From positions 81,947,382 to 82,011,381 of the forward strand of contig CM042016.1 in NCBI GenBank assembly GCA_023525715.1: 64,000 nt of DNA. Reading direction: 5' to 3'. Position 1 is the first letter of the stretch. The number at the start of each line of letters is the position of its first letter. The notes beneath the pieces are model-generated. The model did no database searches and was not told the DNA's origin. It saw nothing but the letters and a program-made list of their open reading frames with translations. This DNA is from Cichorium intybus (lineage: Eukaryota > Streptophyta > Magnoliopsida > Asterales > Asteraceae). Shown in pieces: positions 1 through 12,029 of the stretch. The position numbers and the translations under genes are program-made.

Positions 1-1168
1 TGTCATTTCTGACGAGTAACAACAATTTATCAAATCTAAACTAAAAGCATTACTAAGCACTAGACTATAAACTCCAGTCTTGGTAATAGGAGACGATCGT
101 CTACTCCCCATGATCAGGTTCATCCTTCCGTACTCCACCTACTCACTTTCTCTTAGTACCTGCAAATCAGAACAAATGTGAAAACCACATGCTGTATCAA
201 GGACCCAAGAACGAGAAGATGATGAGTTATTAGAGATAGTGTATATACTGCAGACGATGGCTTCACCTTGCCATCCTTGATGTCTTGCAGATACTTTGGG
301 CAGCTTCGTTTCCAAGGCCCTTTCTTGTTGTAGTAAAATCAATCGGCCTCTTTGGGATTTGAGATGGGGGGAATTTCAGAACTGAACCTGGCCTTTGGGC
401 CATTGCAAGATGACCCGAGATGGGCCTTGTTTTTCCAGTTTTGATTGGGAGGACCTTTTCTCTTCTTCCCCTTTCGCTATCCAATGGCCAGAACGGGAGC
501 ACTGGCAGAAGTGGAGGATAAACCTTTACCCTTCATTCCTGCTTCAGTGGTCTACGACAGGTTGTGCAACTGAGCCAAGGTGGTCTCCTCTTGTTCAGAT
601 GATAAGCCAAAATGAACTGATCATAACAACTTGGTAAGGAGTTCAGGACTATGTCAATAGCCAGCTCCTCATCAAAGTGCACATTTAGCTTGATAAGGCG
701 TTCCACGCATCGTTTCATTCTCTACACGTGGTCACAGACAGACTCTCCCTCTTTCATTTTTCATGCCATGAGGGCCTTGACTACTTCGTATTTTTCTTGA
801 CGAGCTCTATGGAACTTTTCTGTAAGGTCCTTGTTCATCTCATACGGCTAATAGTCCTCATAAAATCTCTGTAATTCAAGGACCATAGTGGCGACCATGA
901 TACAAGCCACTTTAGTTGCATCGTCATAATGTTTCTTGTGGGAGGCTAGTTCTTCAGGAGTAGCATTCTGTTCATCAATTTCTATGAGCTCTTTCTCGAG
1001 AACATACTCGTTGTCCTCAAATCTAAGAGCCATTTTGATGTTTCACATCCACTCATTGAAGTTGGTGCCATCTAATGTCACCTTTGAGCAGAGCGAAAGG
1101 ATTGAAGAAAAGTTATGGTTATTGTGGGAAGCGGATGGGGGAGCAGAAGCATCAGCAGAAGTAGACAT
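1..1168 (-). pseudogene. Ty1/copia gag-protease relic (copia C)
   Basis: Read on the minus strand from the ATG at 1168-1166 (MSTSADAS...). The order of copia-type signatures is GTNFNEWM near 1050, the gag core EYVLEKELIEIDE at 960-1020, the UBN2-type gag stretch LAIDIVLNSLPSCYDQF around 620-680, and the protease start WVLDTACGFHI near 180-230. A post-protease block (TGVYSLVLSNAF) lies near position 60-20. The protease triad reads D-T-A instead of D-S/T-G. Stops interrupt the frame: TGA after NEWM, a stop after RFYEDY and another after KALMA. There are also frameshifts around 500-530. The element continues off the left edge, so integrase and RT are not visible. Gag would form the retrotransposon particle. 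The copia gag-PR assignment is firm; the lineage within copia is not resolved. Confidence 0.85.
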
Positions 1169-2386
1169 CTATAAAAAGAAGGTAGTTTTAATTAGATAAG
1201 AATAATCCTCAATATATTAACCCAAAATAAATATTAAGGCTAGGACCTAACTATATAATTCACAACTTAGAAGAGGGATGTCGTAATCTAATTGTAAATT
1301 TTATAAAGGTAGGTAAATGACGATTTACCAATTCCACCGCGGAAAGTAATCAAATTAACTGAAATTCCTAGGTCTTTTGAGATTCATTGAAACTGTTCAA
1401 TGACATGTTTAATCTCAGATTATGCTATTCTATTTGTGAGTGGGATACCGAGGATCACAAACAAGATGTGAATAACCATGCAAATGTGCTTGGTAACCTC
1501 AATGTCATTTATCATCTCGATTGATGTGCTGGTGAACCACACACACTCCATCAACAATGATAATTATGAGATACCCATTACAAATCTTTATTAGTCCTCA
1601 TTAGTGTGCTTTTAAACCACACACGATCCACTAATGACTTATAAAGTGTAATGTGCAATTTCATGGGTTAGCATACTTTTCACATTTTTCCTAAAGTAAC
1701 TAGATTTGTGATTTTATTAAAAAGGTTCTAGTACTTTCTTTAATAGCATTATACTTTTAATGAGATTAAGTTGTCCTATCAAATCCGTTCTGCTAACGAC
1801 CCTCCACTAATCAAGGAAGCGGTGGGTGAGAGTGGACACTAATTCAACCGTCATTTTATAGGCAGTTTCCTTACACCCCCCTTATAGATCAGCTTCGTGA
1901 ATGAGGCATACTAGCGATTTGACTGACTAATTCTTATACATATAAATATTAACATTTAATAATAATATATATAAGATGTATTTTAAACTTTTAAAATATT
2001 AGGTTTAATTATTTTTAATTTTCGAGAATTAATATAATTAATTTAAATTTATAGTTAAACCAAAAACGATTTAATAATTTTCTTTTAATTAACAATTAAT
2101 TAAATTAATTAAATCAAATAAGGATTATCTAATTAAATTAATCAATTAATTTAATCCTAATCCTTACCCACTAATTTTCGAAAATAAGGGTAAAGGGTTA
2201 TCCAGTTATTAATTAATCATAATTACCAAAAATAGAAAAACCCTAAAAATCGAAAATAAGGAGTGACGGCTAGGGTTTCAGAAACCCTAGCCCAAAATCG
2301 AAAAAATGAGGCCATTAGGGTTTAATTTCTATAAACCCTAATTACAGTTCAACAATTATAGCAAATTCAACAAAAAACAGCCAAAA
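1169..2386 (-). other. Leader region of copia C, no gene
   Basis: About 1.2 kb between the primer-binding site and the gag ATG. It is AT-rich, with short inverted copies of AAACCCTAG-type sequence around 2270-2340 and no coding signature in either strand. Two small hinge-like repeats occur at 1500-1640, where phrases such as GTGCTxxTxAACCACACAC recur twice. I read it as the untranslated leader of the minus-strand copia. Confidence 0.5.
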
Positions 2387-2398
2387 GCTTTTATACCA
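2387..2398 (-). promoter_or_regulatory. Primer-binding site of copia C
   Basis: On the minus strand the bases read TGGTATAAAAGC, a 10 of 12 match to the initiator-Met tRNA primer site TGGTATCAGAGC. It is followed, across one base, by sequence ending in ...CA at 2400. That is the expected layout of 5' LTR end, then PBS, then leader, for a minus-strand element. Confidence 0.6.
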
Positions 2399-2399
2399 C

Positions 2400-2570
2400 T
2401 GATAGGATTCAGGCAGACAAACAAAGTTAAAACTCTTAAGTTCACATGCAACCTAAGGATCTATGTTTTCTCCAATTGAATCTATAAGCAAGAACATCTA
2501 AAGAATCCTAAAGGTATAAATCGAAAGTCATAAAAACAAGATTAGGGATCTTGAATTCCTTCACATAAAG
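2400..2570 (-). repeat. Partial 5' LTR of copia C (outer boundary uncertain)
   Basis: Begins TGATAGGATTC on the plus strand immediately outside the primer site, the position of an LTR edge. The other edge cannot be fixed because gypsy-LTR-like sequence takes over somewhere after about 2560. No second copy is in the window for comparison. Confidence 0.35.
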
Positions 2571-4890
2571 GACTAAAATGAGATAATTTTAGTAAATAGT
2601 CAAATTGGGTGGGATAAGCAAATGAGAGTATTTGGATATGTTACATGACACAAGTGAACTTGGAAATGGTTAATAAGAACTCAAGAACATCCATACGAGT
2701 GATTACTTATATTTGGTCCAAATTCTAAATTTGGTAAAAATAGCAATTAAGTTACCGTTTAAAACATGAAAAACGAAAAGTTGGAAATGACATCAAACTT
2801 GAACATTATAATACCTAATGATAAGAGTATGTATATAAGAAAGAAATAACTAAGTTTGAGTCAAGAAATTGATGTTTTAGTTAAGTCTAAAAATAGACTA
2901 AAAGAGTCGCGGTTGAAACTAAAAGTTTTTATTTTAGCCTAAATTGGATGCATGAACATAAAAGTTGAAATTGTGATGAAACTTATGAAATGCTGACAAC
3001 ATATTAGTGATATGTGGAAGGGAAGTATCAAGGTTTGACGATTTGTATATTTAGAAACCTTATTAGTTGAAATTTGCCGAATTGGCATAAATGAGCAAAA
3101 AGAAAGATGTTTCGACATCTAACCATTGAAGTGGAATTATAAAGGTGCAAACATTATAGTACTGCTAAAGTAATATTGTAGAATCTGAAAGTAACATTTT
3201 TTGTCAAAAGGGTAAAATCGTCCAAAATGGTTGTTATGGTTTAAGACTTATTCTAGTCATTGTAATGGAATTAGATAATGGATAGAAGTAGATCAAGTAT
3301 GATTAGAAATATATTGTACGTTTAGTTATCTAATAAGTTCTAATCTCTTATTGAATCAATAGAGATTGAAGGGCTTTTGGAAGCAACAAATGACTAGAGT
3401 TATGTGGATTAGTGTATCTAGATGTACCTAGCTACTAAGGTGAGTATATGTGGCTTTTTCCCACTATGAGGTACATGGAAAAATATTTATAAAGTTTTCT
3501 GTGAATCTATATGTATGTTTTACTATCTATGTCATGTTATGAAAGTATGTTTTGGCATCAAGCCATAATGTTATGGAAATATGTTTTAGCATCAAGCCAT
3601 AATGTCATGAAAGTATGTTTTGGCATGAAGCCATAATGTCATGAAAGTATGTTTTAGCATTAAGCCTACTATGTTTGAAAAGTATGTTTTGGCATTAAGC
3701 CTACTATGTTTGAAAAGTAAGATTTGGCACTAAGTCTACTATGTTTGGAAAGTAAGATTTGGCATTAAGCCTACTATGAGATGAAAGTATGATTTGGCAG
3801 TAAGCCCACTGTGTTTTGAAAGTAAAGTTGGCATCAAGCCAAATATGATTTAAAGGAAGGTTATTGGGTAAATAGCCTTAATGTGTTTATATATGACTGG
3901 TATTAAGATAAGAAATGCACAACAATGTGAAGCAATGGAAATATTCTTGTAACCGGGGGATGACGTTCCCACAAGAGAATCCAGAGGAGTCTACTGGGGG
4001 GATACCAACCCCTTCGCGATGTAAATGTCCTAAAAGCATAAGACGCTAGGGTGGACTGATTTTGTTCTTTCCATCCTAGTCCAGACTTGGGTTATCACGA
4101 AGAGTAAGTAAAGCCTTAAGTATAAAAATCAAGCATGCCATGATACCAGTTAAAGCATGTGATAAGATGCTGAGGTGGTTTGATTATGTTCTTATCATCT
4201 CAGTATACCCAATAGTGATTAAGGCCCTAAGTATAACAATCCAATTATGTTTAAATACCAGTTAAAGTTAAAGAAAAAAATGAAAATTTTATGGCAACAA
4301 CTTTATTACTGAATTATTTTGAAAGGATTGAAAGCAAAGTATTGCTATATGATTTGATTATAAAGATTTTGACAGCAAGTGTTATTATATGATTTGATTA
4401 TGAATGGTTTGACGGCTAGCATCAATAAATGACTTGATTATAGAGGTTTTAAAATTGCTTGTTATGCTTGCAAACATTTGTGTCCAAACCCATCTAGCTC
4501 ACGAGACATTTTCGTCTTACGTTGTTGTTTTTATGCCATGTATCTCAGGTTCTAGACATGAGGGATAGAAACAAGTAGTTAACCCGAGGAGGTTGGGATC
4601 TTAGATGGAGCAAATTCTGGCTGATGAGATGGTTCGTAATCCTAACTTGCTTTCGATGGACTTGGTTGATATGAAGTTGTAACCCCCGTAGTTGTATAAA
4701 CATTTTTACAACTTGATTGTTTTTGTTGGGATCGAAATTTTATAACATGACTCGACGTCATAATAAAGGTTTTTAAAAGTTGACATTTTGTTCTATAAAG
4801 AAACGTGTTTTTTTAAATATGAGATTTTTCAACATTAAGTTTTATAAAATATTACACCATTTATGGTGTATGAAAATCGGGTGCCTTACA
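2571..4890 (+). repeat. Ty3/gypsy-type LTR, probably solo or truncated
   Basis: The right edge is sharp: GGGTGCCTTACA ends at 4890 and copia B coding sequence starts at 4891. The sequence just before the edge (ATTACACC..., GGTGTATGAAAATCGG) resembles the end of the F-family LTRs (ATTACACC..., GGTGTATTTCGG...), so a plus-orientated gypsy LTR is likely. It contains a hairpin minisatellite (3543-3850). No gag-pol or primer site follows 4890. The left edge was not found, and no target duplication could be shown. Confidence 0.5.
3543..3850 (+). repeat. Hairpin minisatellite, about 42-bp period
   Basis: About eight degenerate copies of a unit of roughly 42 bp, each with the core TTTTGGCATCAAGCC or TTAGCATTAAGCC. 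The core TGGC-ATCAA-GCCA is itself an inverted repeat with a 4-bp stem. Copies diverge gradually along the array (ATAATGTCATG types first, then CTACTATGTTTG types), as in an old tandem array. Confidence 0.8.
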
Positions 4891-5033
4891 AAAAGTACAC
4901 ACATGAGAGTTAGAGTGGTGACAAAGAGTTAAACTCATACTAAAAGTTGATTATGAGGAAACATTTTCATGAGTGACAATAATCAAATATATTCGGACAT
5001 TGTATGCCACAGCAGCGGTCGCTAATTATAAAG
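4891..5033 (+). pseudogene. Copia B reverse transcriptase, fragment 1
   Basis: In frame the segment reads KVHT, then (after stops) VDYEETFS and IRTLYATAAVANYK. This is the copia RT block that precedes VWQMDVKT. The next codons lie at 14293, across the 9.25-kb insertion. Stops are present (TGA after KVHT, TGA in EEW-type context, TGA after EETFS), so it was already inactive or decayed afterwards. The last five bases, TAAAG, are one copy of the target duplication. Confidence 0.8.
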
Positions 5034-5327
5034 TGTAACACCCCAATTTCACACAATTTTTTTTACCAAGACCTTATAATACAAAATATTTAGTTATACA
5101 CACGGGGTATTACTCTTCCGTATCATTACCACAATTTAAACCGCACATACTTTGCACAACGAAAACTACCGTCCCACACTCGACTCTTCTAATTCATTGC
5201 TTGACCACCTGAGTACATAGCATTTTAAAAAAAACATACGTAAGACATACGTCTCGTGAGTAATATGGGTTTTAGACCCAAAACAGTTTTCCATATTTCA
5301 ACCATTCCAAATTTTCATATTATTCAA

Positions 5328-5422
5328 TTTCCTATGAGCGCACCCATAGGTATTACTTCTCATCTGTGAGCACATTCCTACGAGCGTCCCCGTAGGCTTT
5401 ATACGAGATGCACCCGTATAAC
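5328..5422 (-). repeat. Hairpin motif cluster in LTR
   Basis: Three neighbouring imperfect inverted repeats: CCTATGAGCGCACCCATAGG, CCTACGAGCGTCCCCGTAGG and TATACGAGATGCACCCGTAT. Each has a 5-6 bp stem and an 8-9 base loop. The right LTR has the same cluster at about 12330-12420, with compensated and uncompensated changes. Confidence 0.7.
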
Positions 5423-5633
5423 TCCTCCCTCAACAGCATGAAACGAATTCATCCATTAAGGTACCAATTAGACAACTACTTTGCGACGGGAGGTACCATC
5501 CCAGTAGTGTCTTTTGACCACCCCTACCGCAGCAGGCCGTGATCTTTATCCGGATACTTCTCAACTCATCAACAGGGCTCAATCACTTTATTAATTCTCG
5601 GTATTTCTCATTTATCATTTCTGTACACATTGT

Positions 5634-5775
5634 ACTTACTATTTCATAACATCATTTCCAGTTTCACAAAACCATTTCCAATTCCATAGAATCACTTTCA
5701 TTTTACTTACTATTTCATAGTATCATTTCCAGTTTCACAAAACCATTTCCAGTTCCATAGAATCACTTTCATTTT
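5634..5775 (+). repeat. 71-bp tandem duplication inside the left LTR
   Basis: Two adjacent copies starting CTTACTATTTCATA, at 5635 and 5706, each running through CACAAAACCATTTCC and CATAGAATCACTTTC. Present only in the left LTR. The right LTR lacks the whole surrounding segment, with the junction in a CCACC run. Confidence 0.75.
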
Positions 5776-7563
5776 CATTAAACCATTTCAATTTTCATAA
5801 AACCATTCTGACTTTCAAAACATTATGTATAAAACTTGTTTTGCTATGTACTCGAAAATCCACATATTACTCACCTCAACTAGTTAGAGAAGTCTAACTA
5901 GAACTATTTCCTTCCTCGTCCCTCTTATTCATTGATCTTTTACTCGATCAACCGTATTTGAACCACCGCCTATATACACATTTATTACACATATTTGGTT
6001 AACACAAACTACAACTGACTCTACAATACAAGAGTCCCATATTATACAGTTACGGGTCATAACTAAGTTACGACCCTTATTAAACTAGCTTTCTTTAATT
6101 TGTACACTTTCCCGAAATACGCGTATTTTGCTACAGTACTCTCGGGAAGTCGTATTTTCATTTCGACAATTTTCCATAAAGTTTTAGACCATATTGGACT
6201 TATGTTTAAAATTTGGGGTCAATCGGACAAGTGTAGCATCAAGTTCCAAAAATGAACCAAGCCTTAACAGGAAGCAAGAGAAGTTTACTCAATTTTCCCC
6301 ATGCGTAGGATCGCGACCCGATCCTCATGGAGGTCGCGACGCGATCCCCTACAGGGCAGACTAATGATCCGATTTTTATGGTACAAATTCCCATTTTCCT
6401 CATTTTAAGCCCTTAATACACGACTTAATCACTAGGGTTTGTTCCAAGACCAAAACCATTCATTTACTTCAGGTTTTTAACCATAAAAATCATAGATTTT
6501 AATTATTTTCCAAACATTCCCGTTTTTGCATTTTTGATTCAAAAACTGAAATTGTCCAATATTAAGCACTTCTACTGATTTATTTCAACAGTTACCACAT
6601 ATGGAACTCATCAAAACTCCTTAGAATCAATTTGATCATGTAAACTTGAATTCTAAGGTTCTTGAACAAGATTCCAATTTTTCAACAATAGCAACATACT
6701 TTGATGGTTTTGAGATATGTTCTTTTTACACAACTTAATTGTTTAAGAATCATTCCATAACTAAAACCCATCATTTAACCTTGTTTTTAAACCATGGAAT
6801 CACTGATTCCAAGTTTTTCCAAAGATTTTCCATTTTTCACATCTTTACTCAAAAATCTGAAATTTCTTGAATTTAACAACTAGGGCTGACTTATTACTTC
6901 TATTAAGACATATTAAACTTATTAAGAACCATTGAAACTAACTTGCTCTTACAAACCCGTTGGTTAGGGTTCTTAAGCTCAAATTCTCATTTCTTGATCT
7001 TTAACACTTTCAATGGTTAAACTAGGTTTAGATAGTGATTAAGACATCAATTAAGGCTAGGAATCATAGGATAATCCTCCTCTAGCCACTGAAATCACGA
7101 AGCTACAGTAACACACTCACGGGAAATGGGTTAAACAACCCTAAAAATAAGACTACTAACCTTATATGACTTGGAATTCTTCAACTCCAAGTTAGTTTCT
7201 TCCAAATCTTCCAAAAAGTCAAAACCTGATCACTGAAACTCTCTCTGGCTCTCTCACGATTTCTCTGGAGCTTCTGAGCATTAAGGAGATATTTTCTCCT
7301 TTATATACCTAGCTATTTTGCATTTTTGATCCCTTAAGTTCCATTTGTCCCAATATGGCACAATAATTCGTTTTTTATAACATTACAGGTTTATTTTCTT
7401 TCATTCTTACCCCATAATTATATTTTCTTTACATTAAGGTCATTGGTGTGCCAAATGACCATTTTGCCCTTTTTTGACTAATTTTTACTATTACGCCCTC
7501 GTTCAAACCCAACATTTCATATGTTCATTTTATGACTTTTACCAAAATTTTTAGGTTCTTACA

Positions 7564-7599
7564 ATCACTCCTCCTTAAGAGGATTCCGTCCTCGGAATC
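7564..7599 (-). promoter_or_regulatory. Polypurine tract and conserved palindrome of the LARD-like element
   Basis: On the minus strand the purine run AAGGAGGAGTG ends next to the 3' LTR start TGTAAG. It is preceded at 7599-7582 by GATTCCGAGGACGGAATC, a perfect 7-bp inverted repeat with an AGGA loop. The same 18 bases occur just before the polypurine tract of element F (41370-41387). Confidence 0.8.
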
Positions 7600-10500
7600 T
7601 TTTCGGCTTTTACATAGTTCGATTTTCTTTTCTTTACTTACACTTTTATCTTTGAGGAAATAACATTTTACTTCCTCAACTTATAAATCTTTTATTTAAA
7701 ATGCGTAACTTGCTAAATAATTTTCAGGAACTTGGGCTTTAAAGATTATCCCACTTCTAGTTTTTCTTCTTATGACAGGTATATTCATCCGAATATCCTT
7801 TTAGTAATTTACATTTATACATTTAACCAAAATACATTTTTGGTTATTTTACCCTCTTTTCCTTATAATATTCAGAATTCTTATCATAACATATATAAAA
7901 ATACTCTTTTTGTCATTTTATCCATTTTTTCAACTTTTTAGTCGCTCACTCGTACTTCATACTCTATGTTTTAATTACATTCATTTTTACCTAGTTTCAT
8001 TCATATGCAAATCTCTTAGTGAAACTTATTTTACAAAGTAGTTTCATACTTTCATACTTTTATCAAAAATAACAGTCTACTTTGTAATTCTTCTCATATC
8101 TTTACCAAAAACACATGAGATTATACTAATCATATTCTTTACTTGTAAAATTTTTTTCCAAATACAATTAAACATAATTTGTATTTATACAAAATTCATA
8201 AATACACTAAATCTTTTCTTGTAAAATTTTGTCTCTTAGTGGACATTTTACTTAAGCAAATTTGTTTTACGACACCTCCTCATTCTTTTCACTCTTTACT
8301 TATAATATTATTCATTTATTTTCACTCTTCTCTTTTTCTCATTCCTCTACTCATTCATTATTACATAGATACTTTATTACTATTTCTTCTTTCCAGAAGT
8401 TTTACAACTTCTTATCTTTTATATATTTTATTCTTTAAATCTTTTAAACTTCAAGTTTGCTCTTCTTTTTTTTTCTACTAACAACTTCTGGTTCATTACC
8501 ATTTATAAGGTAAGGATTCTCTTTCTTTCGTTACTCTTTACATCCTCACTTTTCTGTTTGGGACAGAATCTGTCGAAACAGTACACCTCACACGAGAATT
8601 TACATATCTCACTCCAGAAAAGTCAAAATGACATACCGCTTTTTGTTTTAGAAACTAGACATCCGTAGGTTTCTTTCTATGTATGATACATACTTTTTAG
8701 CTTAATAGCTTTGTATAGTTTTACTGTTGAAGTTGACCTATTGTTGCTGTCAAACTTAATTACTCTTACTTTCATCACTTTTACTATGTAATTATAGGAT
8801 TTATTTAACTTTATACTATCGTTCATACATCCTCATCATATTGTTATCTTCCTCCTTTTATATTTCACATGGGTTATTCTCATGAATACTTATCTTGTAT
8901 CCCGTGGTACTCATAGTATCTTTGTATCTTGATTTATTAATAATTCAAATGTTACTCCCATTCCTATTTCATAATTTATGAATTCTCAATTTCACATACT
9001 TCTTACTCGTTTCCCTACTATAAAGTGATTTCACTTGTCTCCCGTAAATTATATGTATTACTTTCATTAATACATGTATTATATCACCTTTACTTATAAT
9101 ACTTTCATAATTTGACATGTTTGTAACCTCGATACTTCTTTCATCCTCATTTATTATCTATGAGATCTCGGTCTCATTTACTCATTACACTTACTAATAT
9201 AATCATGTCTTTTTCATTTCTCAGCTTTCTTACAGTGCTCCTATGAGTACACTTCTTATCTTCTGAGGTACCCCGTGTACCATTCTCATCTTATTACATT
9301 TTTTATAATATTAACATCTTGTGGTGTAATTAGGTTTCACAAATCATATTTATTAACTTCTTGATCACAGACATCAATTCTCAAACTCTTGTCCCACTTT
9401 AGACTTTTACAAATAAATTTTGTCTCTCTTTTACCTCTTAATTACTACTTGGTAACCCGATTCTACTATGTTGATTCTTTGATGCTTCTAGTTTATGGTA
9501 TTTAATATTTCATAATTCCAAACTCAGTTTTAGTATACCTTATACATACTTCAAATAGTTTCGTAATTACATTCTAAGTTTGACTCTTATAAAAAGTTAA
9601 AGCTGTCAAGAATTTAATTGCCAACTTTATATGCTTTTGGTTATATTATGATTCCAACTTAACAATGAGATACAAACCATGGTCTCAAACCACTTCTTAA
9701 CATATATTTACAAGTTTTTTTTATAATATACTCGTATAGATATACTTGATTCTCTTTCGGTTTAAGAACTCAAACTAAATATTTTAGCCATTTTTGTCCC
9801 ATGACAATTTCTTGTCACAACCTTCAACTACCAATATCATTCATTACTCTTTACTTGTTGTGGCTAATGCCAAAATAATTTTAACCTTTCCTTTTTGTCC
9901 CCAATGCATTATAATAATACTTAAATACAGACTTACATTTCTGATCATACAATTACTTGTTTTATCTCATTATACTTATTAAGCATACTCTACTTGCGTA
10001 ACCATATAGATTGCCACCATTTTTCTTCTTAGACATTTAGTCTTTACATCTTATACATTTTACTTATATACTTTTTAGGTTTAAAACCCAAAATTTCTCC
10101 CCTTGCATCTTTTACCATCGTTTCTATGTGTCATAAGGCTATATGCCCAGCACATTACATTATTCTTTCATTTAAACTCCATTTCTTTACACTCTATTTT
10201 TCTTTACAACATTATATATCCCATATTTCATATAAGACTTACTTCTTATGTATCTTTAGATGATACACAACTTCCATTAATTCTATCATTATCTTTCGTT
10301 CTTTTGTATTTCGAGGCTATTGGCCATTTACATTACTTCTTTCTTTTACTTCACACTTCATAGTATTCTAATTGGAATACTTATTTCGTAGCTATCTTTA
10401 TACTTTTATACTTTTTATAAATCCCAAAACTTACTCATTCTTTTATATTTATAAGCACATATACACATATACATACTTCCTTATGTTTCATCATTACTAA

Positions 10501-11278
10501 CCATGTACTGACCAATTCTCACTATCTTTGAATACTTTTTCTTGTTATATCCATTCACATTCGGAAGTAACAACTTCCTATCTGTTTATTATAGTCCTTA
10601 TTTTCATTCTTTTATCTTATCTTTGATTCTTTGTCTAGTACTTACTTAGGCATTCACTCTTATTCCTTACTTCATATTGATTATGACCTTTAGTCATGTT
10701 TCTTACGTTCTTTCGGTTACATTTTCATCATTTACATTTCTTCTTATACTTATTTTATATGATCACCAGACCTGATTTCAAATGACCACTTTTTTTTCAT
10801 CCCCAGTCTCTTTAATAACTTTCTTTATATTCCTCTCATTATCCTCATCGTTTTTCTTATCTTTAATTTCTTTCCTAATACTTGATTAGGCATTCAATCT
10901 TTTTTTCTTAATCCATTTTCTTATAACCACATTATGATAATGCAAAATACTCATAGCCTTTACTCATCATATTTTTCTTCAAGTTAGGAAGTCACAACTT
11001 CTCATTTCTTAATTTTCTTTTTATTCCTTATCTAATACTTCGTTAAGTATTTTACTTTCATTTTATACTAAGATATTTGATCATAACTTGTAGTACTCAT
11101 ACTTTAATTCCCTGGTTGCCCCTGGGAGACACTTCATATTACTTTTCAATATTTATTCTTTCCCCTTTCATACAGCCACTGGATTTGTCTATAATTACAA
11201 AACCCAGCTCATTCCCTTTTTACTTTTCGAAATTGAATGTTCTCATTCTTTTTTTTTCTTATAGGAGTTTTGTTCATG

Positions 11279-11282
<4 letters not shown>

Positions 11283-11369
<87 letters not shown>
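11283..11369. repeat. (TA)n microsatellite
   Basis: 87 bp of uninterrupted TA dinucleotide inside the non-coding retrotransposon. It creates artificial YIYIYI open frames in two plus-strand frames. Length should vary strongly between individuals. Confidence 0.97.
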
Positions 11370-11371
<2 letters not shown>

Positions 11372-12012
11372 CTTGGATCACTGTTGGGACACTACTTTTA
11401 TCTTTATTCCATAATCATAATTCATTTCCGTTAGACAACGGAATTTTTAGTTATACACTTTCTTTTATATTTGTACTATATACCCCATTCAAAATTCTCA
11501 ATATATTTATATCTTCTGGTCATAACTCTTTCATTTTTTTCTTTCATACTGTCATATGTTCCATTACGTATACTTTACATTATTTTTCACATGGTATGGT
11601 GGTTATCACAACCACATATCTGGATTTTTCCCTTCTTACCCTTCACATACTTGTTATCTTAGTTTCAATTCTTTACGTTCATACTTTAATATTTCCAATC
11701 ATACTTGGTTTTTATTACATAGGTATATCAACCCTATGTCACTCACACCTTCCACACACACCCTTTACAGATTCCCTTGTGGTTCCGCCAAACTCAAATA
11801 TATATCATGTGATTATGATAGTACGGGCCCATATTATTATAACCACCTATACATATTTGCTTCCGGCTTCACCACCAAGTCTCATGTTCCACTAATTCAG
11901 GTTAACCCTCACTTCTTTTTACTTTCAACCTTATATTAAAGTATGTATCCTACTTAACTCTTACACAGTTTAAGTCTAGGTTCAAGTAATGACACCTAGT
12001 TCGCTTAAACTA

Positions 12013-12026
12013 TGGCACTGATACCA
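12013..12026 (-). promoter_or_regulatory. Primer-binding site of the LARD-like element
   Basis: Minus strand TGGTATCAGTGCCA, three bases inside the 5' LTR end (...GGGGTGTTACA-ATT). It matches initiator-Met tRNA over TGGTATCAG and then departs by TG where AG is usual. This fixes the element's direction. Confidence 0.8.
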
Positions 12027-12029
12027 AAT

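Larger units (their letters stand above)
5034..7563 (-). repeat. 3' LTR of the LARD-like element (left copy)
   Basis: 2530 bp, plus-strand edges TGTAACACCCC and GGTTCTTACA. It holds three hairpin-like motifs at about 5330-5420 and a CpG-rich palindromic patch at 6305-6350 (GGATCGCGACCCGATCC and GGTCGCGACGCGATCC). A 71-bp tandem duplication (5634-5775) is absent from the right LTR. Compared with the right LTR it carries about 280 extra bases (around 5527-5805). Confidence 0.9.
7564..12029 (-). other. Internal domain of the LARD-like element: pyrimidine-rich, non-coding
   Basis: 4466 bp whose plus strand is dominated by T with many C, so the element's sense RNA would be purine- and A-rich. Open frames here, including a 272-codon one over the TA repeat, are low-complexity (I, Y, F, S, L) and match no family. 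Degenerate repeats are visible. A palindrome GAAGT-N-ACAACTTC recurs near 8394, 10562 and 10986. A block ending in CTAATACTTGATTAGGCATTC-like sequence recurs near 10620, 10870 and 11025. The gag-pol genes appear to have been replaced or lost, with only the PPT-proximal palindrome and primer site kept. Confidence 0.75.

Noticed and set aside
2270..2345. AAACCCTA repeats as interstitial telomere
   Set aside because: Only a few isolated AAACCCTA words in opposite orientations, not a tandem array. Common in plant leaders.
5000..7600. Endogenous pararetrovirus (caulimovirus-like) reading of the long LTR-like repeats
   Set aside because: Exact 5-bp target duplication, TG..CA ends, primer site and polypurine tract show LTR retrotransposon. 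No movement or coat protein motif.
8179..8481. 100-codon open frame
   Set aside because: Composition-driven: T-rich sequence has few stops in this frame. No start context or homology.
11077..11895. 272-codon open frame in the LARD interior
   Set aside because: It runs over the (TA)n repeat and T-rich sequence, with I/Y/F/S/L low complexity and no family motif. A second overlapping frame is equally open.
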